Source of the DNA: Deinococcus aquaticus
Lineage (GTDB): Bacteria > Deinococcota > Deinococci > Deinococcales > Deinococcaceae
Reading direction: 5' to 3'
Assembly (NCBI RefSeq): GCF_028622095.1
Contig: NZ_CP115165.1
Location: 1,857,501 to 1,921,500 of the forward strand
Length of the DNA: 64,000 nt
This document shows positions 8,358 through 17,314 of the stretch, in pieces. The notes beneath the pieces were generated by a model, which was not told the origin of the DNA, ran no database searches, and worked only from the letters and a program-made list of their open reading frames with translations. Every line of letters starts with the position of its first letter. The stretch's first letter is position 1. The position numbers and the translations under genes are program-made.

Positions 8358-8386
8358 TTTACAGCGCAGAAAGTCCGTGCTAACAT
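8358..8386 (+). promoter_or_regulatory. Promoter of the tRNA-Cys/tRNA-Val unit
   Basis: TTTACA (8358-8363) and TAACAT (8381-8386) are spaced by exactly 17 bases, the best sigma-A style promoter in the window. It lies about 95 bases before the tRNA-Cys gene. Confidence 0.8.
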
Positions 8387-8481
8387 TCCTTCCGCTGGAG
8401 AGGAAAGACCTGCCAGCCGCCCGCAAGGGACAGCCTGACGCCAGATGGAACCAACGCCGGACGGCACGGACCAACGGGCAT

Positions 8482-8557
<76 letters not shown>

Positions 8558-8595
8558 ACACCCCCGCCCACACAGCACTGCGCTGCACGGCACAC

Positions 8596-8670
8596 AGACT
8601 CGTAGCTCAGGGGTAGAGCACTACATTGACACTGTAGGGGTCAGGAGTTCAAATCTCCTCGAGTCTACCA
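8596..8670 (+). tRNA. tRNA-Val (anticodon GAC)
   Basis: The acceptor arms AGACTCG and CGAGTCT pair perfectly. The anticodon stem CTACA/TGTAG holds the loop TTGACAC with anticodon GAC. The T loop is TTCAAAT and CCA is encoded. The first base pair is A-T, less common than G-C. A terminator follows directly. Confidence 0.95.
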
Positions 8671-8675
8671 ACCGG

Positions 8676-8704
8676 AAACTCCCGCTCAGGCGGGGGTTTT
8701 TCTT
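8676..8704 (+). terminator. Terminator of the tRNA unit
   Basis: A CTCCCGC/GCGGGGG stem with a TCAG loop is followed by TTTTTCTT, immediately after the tRNA-Val CCA end. Confidence 0.9.
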
Positions 8705-8854
8705 ATGTACTTCTGTGCACGGTGCCGCTGCCCCGCACGCGGCACGGGTTGAGCGACGGGTATCCGGCACATGAACGGTTCCCACGAAAACCCCGAAGAA
8801 GCCATCAAGAGAACGGCGCGGAATGGCACCAGCAGGCAGAGGTAAAGAGGTACG

Positions 8855-9184
8855 ATGCCTGACCGAATGTCTGACCTTGAGTTCTTTCTCACGGTGGTTG
8901 TCCTTGGTGCCAGCGTGTATACCATGACGACCCTCAGGCGGGCCTCCCGCCGCCTGCATTACCGCGACCGTTCCCTGTTCTGGCGGGGGGCCGCCCTGCT
9001 GATCGCGGGTGGCGGCGCGGCCCTGGCCTGCCTGACCGCCGCCCTCCTGACCGCTGCGGGTCCCTGGGTACTGTACCTGGGGTGCCTGACGGCTACCGTG
9101 ACAGCCGCCCTGGCGTGGTGGGTGGACCTGGAACCCGGACGGGTCGTGCAGGCCGTTCAGTCCCGGCGTCACCCGTCACGCTGA
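8855..9184 (+). CDS. Small membrane protein, function unknown
   Basis: A 109-residue protein with three likely membrane segments (about 8-25, 42-65 and 68-90), a basic loop (RRASRRLHYRDR) after the first and a basic tail (QSRRHPSR). I do not recognise a family. An AAAGAGGT ribosome site 4 bases before the ATG supports the start. It sits between the tRNA unit and the PIN-TRAM gene, in the same direction, and may be transcribed on its own. Confidence 0.7.
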   Translation: MPDRMSDLEFFLTVVVLGASVYTMTTLRRASRRLHYRDRSLFWRGAALLIAGGGAALACLTAALLTAAGPWVLYLGCLTATVTAALAWWVDLEPGRVVQAVQSRRHPSR

Positions 9185-9262
9185 GCCCGCAGGCCGGGGC
9201 CAGGTGGACTGGAAAGGGGAGGGGAAGATGGGGACGTTTGCTGCGCCGCAGCGGTTAGACTG

Positions 9263-10297
9263 ATGGGCGTGCTTCCTGTTCGCCTGTTCGTGACGCTGCT
9301 GGGCCTGCTGCTCGGCGCAGTGGCCGGGCGTGCGCTGGCCGCCGCGCAACCTACCGAGCTGGGCTGGGTGAACACCCTGAGCCTCATGCTGGCCGGAACG
9401 CTGATCGCGCTGCTGATCGCGCCCCGCATCGAGAGTGCCGCGCAGGTCCTGCTGACCCGCTACGGCCGCTGGTACGCGGGCCTGTCGCCGCGCACGGTGG
9501 CCGCCGCGACCTTCGGGCTGATCGTGGCGCTGCTGCTGAGCGTCCTTATCAGCACGCTGTTCAGGAGCCTGCCGCTGTACAACTGGGTGTGGAACGTGAT
9601 CATCACGCTGAGTCTGGGTGCGTTCTTCGTGTCGTTCGCCGTGCGGAATGCCGAGGCCTTCGGGTTGCTGGCCTTCCCGCAGGTGCGCCGCCGCCCCGGC
9701 AGCAAACTGCTGGACAGCAATGTGATCATCGACGGCCGCATCCTGGAACTGGCCCGCACCGGCTTTCTGGACGGCGATATCGTCGTGCCGGGCTTCATCC
9801 TGCGGGAATTGCAGACCCTCTCGGACAGTCACGACGCGCAGAAACGCACGCGCGGCAAGCGCGGCCTGGCCGTCCTGGAGGAACTGCGCGAGGTCCGGCC
9901 CCTGCGGGTCGAGGACTGGGATGACCCGGCGCTGCCCACCACCGACGACAAACTGATCCGGCTGGCCCGCGAAACCGGGGCGCGCATCATCACCAACGAC
10001 GGGAACCTCGGCAAGATCGCCCGGCTTCACGGCGTGCAGATCCTGAGCATTCACGAGGCGGCCGTGGCCCTCAAACCCCAGGTGCAGGCCGGGGATCACC
10101 TGACCGTGACCATCAGCAAGGGCGGCCAGCAGAAAGACCAGGGCGTCGGATACCTCGAGGACGGCACCATGGTCGTCGTGGAGGAAGGCCTGAAGTTCCG
10201 TGGCAAACCCACCCGCGTGCTCGTGGTGAACAACGTGCAGACGAACGTGGGCCGCATGATCTTCGCCAAACTGGACCGGGAAGAGAACCAGCCGTAA
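9263..10297 (+). CDS. PIN and TRAM domain membrane protein (YacL family)
   Basis: A 344-residue protein. Four membrane segments lie in the first ~125 residues. A PIN domain follows at about 148-260, with its acidic residues in LLDSNVIIDGR and TNDGNLGKIA. A C-terminal TRAM domain at about 278-335 is a probable RNA-binding fold. PIN domains are metal-dependent ribonucleases, so it may cut RNA at the membrane; this is family inference. TAGACT (9256-9261) lies only one base before the ATG at 9263 but 7 bases before a GTG at 9269. The true start may therefore be that GTG, two codons later. It is convergent with sbcC. Confidence 0.88.
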   Translation: MGVLPVRLFVTLLGLLLGAVAGRALAAAQPTELGWVNTLSLMLAGTLIALLIAPRIESAAQVLLTRYGRWYAGLSPRTVAAATFGLIVALLLSVLISTLFRSLPLYNWVWNVIITLSLGAFFVSFAVRNAEAFGLLAFPQVRRRPGSKLLDSNVIIDGRILELARTGFLDGDIVVPGFILRELQTLSDSHDAQKRTRGKRGLAVLEELREVRPLRVEDWDDPALPTTDDKLIRLARETGARIITNDGNLGKIARLHGVQILSIHEAAVALKPQVQAGDHLTVTISKGGQQKDQGVGYLEDGTMVVVEEGLKFRGKPTRVLVVNNVQTNVGRMIFAKLDREENQP

Positions 10298-10320
10298 CCG
10301 GGGGCAGTGGTCAGGAGGAA

Positions 10321-10364
10321 GTGGTGAGTGGGTCGGATGCCTTGGCATCCGACCCACTCACCAC
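10321..10364. repeat. Perfect 21-bp inverted repeat with 2-base loop
   Basis: Arms at 10321-10341 and 10344-10364 are exact complements, separated only by TT. The outer part is the word GTGGTGAGTGGG, also found in the stem-loop at 28103-28151. It lies between convergent genes and may end transcription on both strands. Confidence 0.85.
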
Positions 10365-10424
10365 TCTCCATTGACCACTCTCCATTGACCACTCTCCATT
10401 GACCACTTTCCGTTGACCACTGAC
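10362..10424. repeat. 14-bp tandem repeat
   Basis: Three exact units CACTCTCCATTGAC, a fourth with two changes (CACTTTCCGTTGAC) and a half unit follow the perfect inverted repeat without a gap, in the intergenic space before the sbcC stop. Confidence 0.9.
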
Positions 10425-10453
10425 GGCGTACGGATGCCCGCGAATCGCTCCCG

Positions 10454-13189
10454 CTACAGGTCCAGTCGCTGCACGCTGCTGCCCGCCACGCTCTTGGTGA
10501 CGAGCAGGCGGCTGGGCAGGCGTTCGGACAGGCTCTCGACGTGCGTGACGACGCCCACCATGCGGCCCTGCGTGCGCAGGTTCTCCAGCGCGTTCGCCAC
10601 CGCTTCCAGCGCCTGGGGGTCCAGCGTGCCGAAGCCCTCGTCGAGGAACAGCGCGCCCAGCACCTTGTTGCCCGCGAGGTAATCGCTCAGGGCGATGGCC
10701 AGGGCCAGGGACGCGAGGAAGGTCTCGCCGCCGGACAGGGTTTTCACGCCGCGCACCTCGCCGGCGTTCCAGAGGTCCTGCACGACGTACTCGCCGGTCT
10801 GGAGGGCCAGCCGGTAGCGGCCGTCGCTGATCTCGTGCAGCAGGATGCCGGCGCGGGTCAGGAGTTGCGCCTCGATCTCGGCCAGCAGGAATTGCTGGAA
10901 TTCGTTGGCCCTGAGGCTGTTCGTCAGGGACTGCCAGGTGTCCAGCGTGCGGGAGGCGGCCAGCGCGCGGTCCTGAAGTTCTGCCTTGCGTTCCAGGCGT
11001 TCGCGCACCGAGCGTTCCTGCTCGGCGAGACTGCCGGCGCGTTCGCGGGCGGCGCTCAGGGCGGCGTCGGTGGCCGTCAGGTCGCGCGCCGCCTGCGCCA
11101 GTGCGGCCGGGTCGAACGGCGCGGCGCCCAGTTGCCGGTCCAGTTCGCTCAGGGCTTCCCGCAGCTGCGCGAGTTGCGCCGTGTGCGTGCGGGCCGTTTC
11201 TTCCAGCGCGGCGATGTCGGCCTCGGGCAGGGCGGCCGCGCGGGCCTGCGCGGCGTCCAGGTTCAGGGCGTTCAGGGCGGCGCTCAGGGTGGCCAGGGCC
11301 TCGGCGGCTTCCTGCTCGCGGCGGTCGGCGGTGCCCTGCACGCCGCGCAGCGTGGCGGCGGTCGCGGCGGCGTCGCCCTGCGCGCGGGCCACCGTGCCCA
11401 GCGCGGCCTGCGTGGCGGATCGCAGGGCCTGAATGTCGGCCAGGGCGGCGCGGCGGGCGCGGGCCGGGTCGGGGCCGGCGGCGCGCACGCGGGCGGCCAG
11501 TCCGGCCAGCAGGCGGGTTGCGTCGGTCTGCGGGTCGCCGACGACCAGGGCCTCGGCGGAGCGCAGGTCCGCCTCGCGCTGCGTGAGCTGCTCGTCCCAG
11601 TTGCGGTACTCGCCGCGTTTCTCGTCCAGCCACGCCTGCCGGACCTTCTGCGTGCTTCTCAGGTCCGTGAAGCGGGTGCGGCGGTCTTCCAGGGTGGCGC
11701 CCAGCGCCGCGACCTGCGCTTCCCAGTCGCTCAGGTCGGCGGCGGGCGCGGCGGGTAGCGTGCGGACCGTCTGGGCGCACAGGGGGCAGTCGTCCCCGAC
11801 GTGCAGGTGCGCGCGGTAGGAGGCGAGGCCCGCGTCGATTCGGGCCGCCTCGAGTGCCTTCTGTGCGGTTTCCAGATCCGTTTTCGCCTGGGTGCCTTCG
11901 CGCTGCACGCGCGCCAGTTCTGCCTGCCCCTGCTCCTGCGCGCGTTCCTCCGCCGCAAAGCGGTCCTGCGCAGCCCGCAGGCTGGTGCGTTCCGTGGAGA
12001 TCAGGGTGCGTTCCTGCCGGTTCTTCTCGGCCCGCTGCGCGCCCTCGCGGGCCGTCTGGAAGGCGTCCTCGTCCCAGTCGAGCGGCTGGGCGTGCGTGGT
12101 CTGCGGGGTGCCCCCGGCACGCTTGAGGCGCGCGGCGTCACCCTCGGCGTCCCGCAGGGCCTCGGCGCGGGCCTCCAGGCTGGGGATGGTCGCCTCGGCG
12201 GTCTGCGCGGCGTCCAGCGCGGCGGCAGCCACCTGCGCGGCGCGGGCGGCCACGTCGGCGGCGGCCCGCGCGGCCTGCAGGTCACGCACCTCACGTTCGG
12301 CGGCGATGCGGGCGCGTTCCGCGGCGTCCAGCAGGGGCAGCACGCCCGACACGCGCCGCGCGCGGGCCGCCTGCTCGGCACCGGCCTGCACGCCGGCCGC
12401 GCGGGCTTCCAGGGCCGTGACTCGGCGGGCGGTGTCCTCACGGGCCTTCCAGACGCGTTCCTGCTCGCGCAGCCGCAGTTGCGCGGCCTGAAGCGCGTCG
12501 CGCGCGTCCGTCAGGCGTCTGGCCTCGGCGTCCGTGACCTCCCGCTCGCGCCGCAGCGTGTCGGCCGCCTCGGCGGTCACGCCCGCGTACTCGGAGTCCA
12601 GCAGGCCGCTCAGGCCCTGCGCTTCGAGTTTCAGGGTCTTGGCGCGGTCCGAGGCGACCCGCTGCATGGCGGCCACGTGATCCAGCCCGGTCAGTTCGCC
12701 CAGCAGCGCCTGCCGCTCCTTGCCGGTGCCGTGCAGCACGCGTGAGAACTCGCCCTGCGGCAGCATCACGCTGCGCGCGAACGTCCGGAAGTCCAGGCCC
12801 ACCGCCCGCCGGATGCGTTCGCTGATGCCCTTGGCGCCGCCGTCCGACAGGTTCGCCCAGCGGCCGTCCGCGTCCAGCCGCTCGAAGCGCACCTCGTTCT
12901 CGGCCTGCTTGCGGCCCTTCGTGCGGGACGCCCGGTACGTCACGCCGGCCACCTCGAACGTCAGGCTGACCGACAGGCCCCGCTCGCCCTGCGAGATCAG
13001 CGCGTCCAGTCCCGACGCGCCCAGCCGAGCCGTCTGCCCGTACAGCGCGAACGTCATGGCGTCCAGCAGACTGCTCTTGCCGCTCCCGGTCGGCCCGACC
13101 AGCGCGAACAGTTCCAGGTCCCCGAATTCCAGACTCGTGAACTGCCGGAACGCCGTGAAGCCCTGCAATTCCAGTTTGATCGGCTTCAT
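10454..13189 (-). CDS. sbcC: Nuclease SbcCD subunit C (SMC-like ATPase)
   Basis: A 911-residue Rad50-type ATPase that with SbcD opens hairpins and cuts double-strand ends. Walker A is at 32-40 (GPTGSGKSS), the zinc hook is C468-P-L-C471 at the tip of two long coiled coils rich in Ala, Glu and Arg, and the C-terminal ATPase half has LSGGETFLASLALA and the Walker B FLDEGFGTLD. Length fits Deinococcus SbcC. It lies downstream of sbcD on the same strand with an 88-base gap that contains a TGATGGT-type repeat, so the two may not be strictly one transcript. The ATG at 13189 gives the normal N-terminus (MKPIKLELQGF). Confidence 0.97.
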   Translation of the reverse strand: MKPIKLELQGFTAFRQFTSLEFGDLELFALVGPTGSGKSSLLDAMTFALYGQTARLGASGLDALISQGERGLSVSLTFEVAGVTYRASRTKGRKQAENEVRFERLDADGRWANLSDGGAKGISERIRRAVGLDFRTFARSVMLPQGEFSRVLHGTGKERQALLGELTGLDHVAAMQRVASDRAKTLKLEAQGLSGLLDSEYAGVTAEAADTLRREREVTDAEARRLTDARDALQAAQLRLREQERVWKAREDTARRVTALEARAAGVQAGAEQAARARRVSGVLPLLDAAERARIAAEREVRDLQAARAAADVAARAAQVAAAALDAAQTAEATIPSLEARAEALRDAEGDAARLKRAGGTPQTTHAQPLDWDEDAFQTAREGAQRAEKNRQERTLISTERTSLRAAQDRFAAEERAQEQGQAELARVQREGTQAKTDLETAQKALEAARIDAGLASYRAHLHVGDDCPLCAQTVRTLPAAPAADLSDWEAQVAALGATLEDRRTRFTDLRSTQKVRQAWLDEKRGEYRNWDEQLTQREADLRSAEALVVGDPQTDATRLLAGLAARVRAAGPDPARARRAALADIQALRSATQAALGTVARAQGDAAATAATLRGVQGTADRREQEAAEALATLSAALNALNLDAAQARAAALPEADIAALEETARTHTAQLAQLREALSELDRQLGAAPFDPAALAQAARDLTATDAALSAARERAGSLAEQERSVRERLERKAELQDRALAASRTLDTWQSLTNSLRANEFQQFLLAEIEAQLLTRAGILLHEISDGRYRLALQTGEYVVQDLWNAGEVRGVKTLSGGETFLASLALAIALSDYLAGNKVLGALFLDEGFGTLDPQALEAVANALENLRTQGRMVGVVTHVESLSERLPSRLLVTKSVAGSSVQRLDL

Positions 13190-13208
13190 CGCTTCGCCTC
13201 CGGCGTGG

Positions 13209-13258
13209 TGATGGTTGATGGTGGATGGTTGATGGTCTGACTTCTATCAACCATCAAC
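13209..13258. repeat. TGATGGT repeat and stem-loop between sbcD and sbcC
   Basis: Four 7-base units (three TGATGGT, one GGATGGT) at 13209-13236 are followed after 9 bases by ATCAACCATCAAC, which can pair back with ATGGTTGAT. The same 7-base word forms the 14-copy array near coaE. Confidence 0.8.
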
Positions 13259-13277
13259 TTTCTACTTTTCACGGCGC

Positions 13278-14456
13278 TCACGCGCTCTCCTCGGTGCGGG
13301 CGAGTTCGTCGGCTTCCAGGAAGGCGGCGCGCAGGTCGTCCGGGAGTTCGCCGCGTTTCTCCTGGTGGTAGCGTTCATAGAGGTCCATCAGGCTCAGGCC
13401 CTCGCGTTTCAGGTCGGGGGTGGCGAGGTCCTCCTGCGCCGCGTCGAGTTCGACGGCCAGGGTGGTGGGCGCGAGTTTCAGCACGCGGTCCTTCAGGCCG
13501 GGCAGGGCGGTTCCGGCGGGGGCACGTACCACGACTTTCAGCAGGCCGCCGAAGTCACTCAGGGCCGCGAGGCGCGACTCGACGTGTTCCAGGTCCACGC
13601 GCAGGGTTCGCAGTTCCCGCCCGCTGGCGAGCGGCAGGGCGTGGACCTGCGCGGGCCGCCCGGCCTCGACCTCGATCAGGTTCACCTGTTTCTTTTCGCC
13701 CGCCTCACCGAAGTCCAGCTGAATAACACTGCCGGGGTAGTACGCGGGGGGCGCGTCCGAGACCTGCTGCGGCTTGTGCACGTGCCCCAGCGCCACGTAC
13801 TGCGCGCCGGGCGGCAGTTGCAGGCCCGAGAGGGTGTAACTGTTCGTCAGGTCGAACTGCATGGTGCGCTCGGACCCGCTGGGAACGGCGCCGTCCATGG
13901 TGGCGTGCGCCATGAGCATGTTCACGCTGCTCCCGGTAAAGCCCTCGCCCAGGCGGCGCAGGAAAAAGCCCATGCCCTCGCGGTACTTCTGCCGCCACGC
14001 GCCGGTATCGCCGCCCAGTAGGTCGGCGGCCTTGACCAGCCGCCGCTCGGACAGGTACGGCAGGGCGCCCACGACCAGCCGCTCGCCGCTGCGCGTCTCG
14101 ACGGTGCGGATCATGTCGGCCGGGTTCGCGGTGGGCTGCGCGACGACCTGCACGCCCACCCAGCCCAGCAGCCCCGTGACCGAGGCGAGGCGCGCGGCGC
14201 TGTCGTGGTTCCCGGCGATGACCACGCCCGGAATGCCCTGGTCGCGCAGACGCAGGAAAAAGTCGAACACGGCCGCCTCGGCGTCGGCGCTGGGGTTGCC
14301 CGTGTCGAACAGGTCGCCGGACACCAGGACCACGTCCGCGCGTTCCGTGCGGGCCAGTCCGGCGATCTCGGTCAGGGCGTCGTGCACTTCCGGCGTCCGG
14401 TCAAAGCCACGCAGGGATCGCCCGGCATGGAAATCAGCAGTATGAAGTACGCGCAT
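13278..14456 (-). CDS. sbcD: Nuclease SbcCD subunit D (Mre11-type nuclease)
   Basis: A 392-residue metallophosphoesterase, the nuclease of the SbcCD complex. The five metal-binding motifs are visible: HTADFHAGR at the N-terminus, GDLFDTGN, AGNHDSAA, the MLMAHATM region and ALGHVHKPQ. The frame is open well upstream, but ATG 14456 begins exactly at the family N-terminus (MRVLHTAD). TATTTT lies 8 bases before that ATG, which fits a leaderless start; an ATG at 14474 is an alternative. The usual DWH of the first motif reads DFH here. Confidence 0.96.
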   Translation of the reverse strand: MRVLHTADFHAGRSLRGFDRTPEVHDALTEIAGLARTERADVVLVSGDLFDTGNPSADAEAAVFDFFLRLRDQGIPGVVIAGNHDSAARLASVTGLLGWVGVQVVAQPTANPADMIRTVETRSGERLVVGALPYLSERRLVKAADLLGGDTGAWRQKYREGMGFFLRRLGEGFTGSSVNMLMAHATMDGAVPSGSERTMQFDLTNSYTLSGLQLPPGAQYVALGHVHKPQQVSDAPPAYYPGSVIQLDFGEAGEKKQVNLIEVEAGRPAQVHALPLASGRELRTLRVDLEHVESRLAALSDFGGLLKVVVRAPAGTALPGLKDRVLKLAPTTLAVELDAAQEDLATPDLKREGLSLMDLYERYHQEKRGELPDDLRAAFLEADELARTEESA

Positions 14457-14689
14457 CACAGAAAAAAATAGCATGCAGCCCGCCACGCCCCGACCCCGAC
14501 GTGCCCCGGCCGCACCTGCATACGGATCGCCTGCCAGTGCATACGCTGCCACGGCCGCCGAACCGTCATTCCTGGCACCTGCGCGGCCCTGACTCCTGCG
14601 TGGCTGGCAAAAGGCAGGTGCTGGTGTCTGCATGCTCGCCAACCAGCCTGTTCTGTCCAGAGAGAAAAGATGAATACCTGAAAGGCCCC

Positions 14690-14703
14690 TGAATATGTAT
14701 TCA
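14690..14703. promoter_or_regulatory. AT-rich palindrome, candidate operator
   Basis: TGAATA-TG-TATTCA is a perfect palindrome in an AT-rich patch (about 14660-14750) that stands out in this GC-rich window. It lies 51 bases before the start of the 44-residue ORF and upstream of sbcD on the other strand. The rest of 14457-14753 holds no gene that I can support. Confidence 0.45.
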
Positions 14704-14753
14704 ACGGGTCATTTATCATATTTATTTCTGGCCAACACTGCAAAGATACTGGC

Positions 14754-14888
14754 ATGTATAGCAATGACCTCGACCTGTACACTAAAGCCCGCCTGCGGGA
14801 AACGCAGGACGTGGCCCGCTCCCAGCGCCCCGCCCGCTCCCTGACCCGCTGGGTGCGCCGCGCCGCCCGCCGCCTCAGCCGCCGCTGA
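14754..14888 (+). CDS. Small Arg-rich protein (44 residues)
   Basis: A short ORF begins MYSNDLDLY and ends in a strongly basic tail (WVRRAARRLSRR); about 13 of 44 residues are Arg. It is not a known family to me, though small Arg-rich proteins such as DUF1127 are loosely similar in size. GATACT lies just 3 bases before the ATG and the upstream DNA is AT-rich. A good terminator begins 16 bases after the stop, so the ORF sits in a transcription unit of its own size. Nucleic-acid binding is a guess from charge only. Confidence 0.55.
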   Translation: MYSNDLDLYTKARLRETQDVARSQRPARSLTRWVRRAARRLSRR

Positions 14889-14903
14889 ACCCGGCCCACC
14901 TTT

Positions 14904-14947
14904 CCCGACTCCGCAGGCGGTAATCGCCGGTCAAGGAGTCGGGTTTT
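14904..14947 (+). terminator. Terminator after the 44-residue ORF
   Basis: Outer arms CCCGACTCC and GGAGTCGGG pair perfectly, an inner GGCG/CGCC stem stacks inside, and TTTT follows at once. Confidence 0.85.
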
Positions 14948-15016
14948 GCACTGGCCAGCCCCCGGCCCCGTTTTGTTCCTGGCGGAATGGGCCGGGGCTT
15001 GCTATGCTGTGGGTCT

Positions 15017-17152
15017 ATGTCGTTTGCCTCTCCTGCCGAGACTTTCCGCGTGTCTGGCGGTGTGAACAGGGTGCGTTTCCGTTCGGATTCGGGCTTCACG
15101 GTCATGACCGCCCGCATCCGCAACGAGGAGGGCGAGGACCCGGACGCCACCGTGATCGGCGTCATGCCGCCCCTGGAGGCCGGGGACACCTTCAGCGCCG
15201 ACGTGTCCATGGAAGAGCACCGCGAGTACGGGTATCAGTACCGCGTGCTGAACCTCGTGCTGGAAGCCCAGCCGACCGACCTGACCGAGGCGGGCATCGC
15301 CGCGTACCTCGAGGCGCGGGTGGGCGGCGTGGGCAAGGTCCTGGCGGGCCGCATCGCCGGGATGTTCGGCGCGGCGACCTTCGACATCCTGGAAAACGAC
15401 CCGGACCGGCTGTTGCAGGTGCCGGGCGTGACGGCCAGCACGCTGCACAAGATGACGTCCAGCTGGTCGCAGCAGGGCCTGGAACGCCGCCTGCTGGCCG
15501 GACTGCAGGGCCTGGGCCTGAGCATCTCGCAGGCGCAGCGGGTCGTGAAGCACTTCGGAGAGGCGGCGCTGGAACGCCTGCAAGCGGACCTGTTCGTGCT
15601 CACCGAGGTCGAGGGGATCGGCTTTCTCACCGCCGACAAGCTGTGGCAGGCGCAGGGCGGCACGCTGGACGACCCGCGTCGCCTGACGGCCGCCGCCGTG
15701 TACGCCCTGCAGCAGGCCGCGCAGCAGGGCGGGCACTCGTTCCTGCCGCGCGCCCGCGCGGAGCGGGGCGTGGCGCACTACACCCGTGTGACCCCCGCCC
15801 AGGCGCGGCTGGCCGTGGAGACCGCCGTGGAACTGGGCCGCCTGAGCGACGACACGCCCCCGCTGCTGGACACGCAGGACGCGCTGCACGATGCCAGTCG
15901 CATCTACCTGCCGCCCACCCTGCGCGCCGAGAAGAAACTCGCGGGCCTGATCCGCACGCTGATCGCCACGCCCCCCGCCGGGGACGAGTGGATCGTCCCG
16001 AACGGTGCGGCAAAGGGCCTGTCCTCCGAACAGGCAGGCGTGCTGGACCTGCTCGCCGAGCACCGGCTGGTCGTCCTGACCGGCGGCCCCGGCACCGGCA
16101 AGAGCACCACCACCCGCGCCGTCGCTGACCTTGCTGAGAGCCTGGGCCTGGAAGTCGGCCTGTGCGCCCCGACCGGCAAGGCCGCCCGCCGCCTGGGCGA
16201 GGTGACGGGCCGCAGCGCCAGCACCATTCACCGCCTGCTTGGGTACGGCCCGGCGGGCTTCCGGCACAACCACCTGGAACCCGCCCCGTACGACCTGCTG
16301 ATCGTCGATGAGGTCAGCATGTGCGGCGACGGCCTGATGCTCTCGCTGCTCTCGGCGGTCGCGCCGGGCGCGCGGGTGCTGCTGGTGGGCGACACCGACC
16401 AGCTGCCCCCCGTGGACGCCGGGCTGCCCCTGCACGCCCTGACGCAGACCGCGCCCACCGTGCGCCTGACCCAGGTGTACCGGCAGGCGGCCGAGAACCC
16501 CATCATCCGCGCCGCGCACGGCCTGCTGGAAGGACAGGCTCCGCAGTGGGGCGACCCCCGGCTGAACATCACGGAAACCGAACCGGACGTCGGCGCCCGG
16601 CGCGTGGCCCTGCTGGTGCGCGACCTGGGCGGCCCCACGCAGGTGCAGGTCCTGACGCCCATGCGCAAGGGACCGCTGGGCGTGGACATGCTCAACCACC
16701 ACCTGCAGGGCCTGTTCAACCCCGGCGAGGGCGGCGTGCGCATCGCCGACGCGCATGCCCGGCCCGGCGACGTGGTCGTGCAGACCAAGAACGACTACAC
16801 CAACGAGGTCTTCAACGGCACGGTCGGCACCGTCCTGAAAGCCGACGGGTCCCGCCTGACCGTGGATTTCGATGGGAACATCGTGGAACTCGCCGGGGCG
16901 GAACTGTTCAACCTGCAACTCGGGTACGCGCTGACCGTGCACCGCGCGCAGGGCAGCGAGTGGGGCACCGTGCTGGGCGTACTGCACGAGGCGCACATGC
17001 CCATGCTGAGCCGCAATCTGGTGTACACCGCCCTGACCCGCGCCCGCGAACGCTTCTTCGCGGTGGGGTCCGGCAGCGCGTGGCAGCGGGCCGCCGGCCG
17101 GCAGCGTGAGGAGCGGCACACGGCGCTGCTGGAACGCATCCGCGCCCGCTGA
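15017..17152 (+). CDS. recD2: RecD2-type ATP-dependent DNA helicase
   Basis: A 711-residue superfamily 1B helicase that unwinds DNA 5' to 3'. In Deinococcus this enzyme works without RecB and RecC and contributes to resistance to oxidative and radiation damage. The N-terminal ~200 residues contain helix-hairpin-helix motifs (GVGGVGKVLAGRIAGMFG). Walker A is near 353-364 (GGPGTGKSTTT), Walker B near 427 (LLIVDEVSM), and the C-terminal helicase motif near 633 (ALTVHRAQGSEW). I moved the start to ATG 15017 because TATGCT lies 8 bases upstream and the MSFASPAETF start fits the family. Transcribed alone. Confidence 0.96.
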   Translation: MSFASPAETFRVSGGVNRVRFRSDSGFTVMTARIRNEEGEDPDATVIGVMPPLEAGDTFSADVSMEEHREYGYQYRVLNLVLEAQPTDLTEAGIAAYLEARVGGVGKVLAGRIAGMFGAATFDILENDPDRLLQVPGVTASTLHKMTSSWSQQGLERRLLAGLQGLGLSISQAQRVVKHFGEAALERLQADLFVLTEVEGIGFLTADKLWQAQGGTLDDPRRLTAAAVYALQQAAQQGGHSFLPRARAERGVAHYTRVTPAQARLAVETAVELGRLSDDTPPLLDTQDALHDASRIYLPPTLRAEKKLAGLIRTLIATPPAGDEWIVPNGAAKGLSSEQAGVLDLLAEHRLVVLTGGPGTGKSTTTRAVADLAESLGLEVGLCAPTGKAARRLGEVTGRSASTIHRLLGYGPAGFRHNHLEPAPYDLLIVDEVSMCGDGLMLSLLSAVAPGARVLLVGDTDQLPPVDAGLPLHALTQTAPTVRLTQVYRQAAENPIIRAAHGLLEGQAPQWGDPRLNITETEPDVGARRVALLVRDLGGPTQVQVLTPMRKGPLGVDMLNHHLQGLFNPGEGGVRIADAHARPGDVVVQTKNDYTNEVFNGTVGTVLKADGSRLTVDFDGNIVELAGAELFNLQLGYALTVHRAQGSEWGTVLGVLHEAHMPMLSRNLVYTALTRARERFFAVGSGSAWQRAAGRQREERHTALLERIRAR

Positions 17153-17253
17153 CGCAGGGCCCGGAAGGCCCACGCTGGCTCCCATCGGGGCCCGGCGCTG
17201 AAGCGGACCAACCATCTTACAGAACTGTCACCGGAAGTCACGCAGATTTGAGG

Positions 17254-17305
17254 ATTTTCACAGTCCCCGCATTGGGGGTGAGATTTTTCTCATTCACAGC
17301 CCATA
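17254..17305 (+). promoter_or_regulatory. Upstream region of the pilin operon with a direct repeat
   Basis: TCACAG-x-CCC...TGGGGG occurs twice, about 36 bases apart (from 17258 and 17294), and TGAGA-TTTT-TCTCA (17279-17292) is a small palindrome between them. CATACT ends 7 bases before the next ATG and may be the -10 box. A regulator site is possible but unproven. Confidence 0.35.
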
Positions 17306-17314
17306 CTGGGGGAT

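Noticed and set aside
14457..14642. Upstream extension of sbcD
   Set aside because: The extra residues have no family match; ATG 14456 starts the conserved nuclease fold.
15002..17215. 737-codon minus-strand ORF across recD2
   Set aside because: Helicase motifs are complete on the plus strand and the minus frame shows only low-complexity residues.
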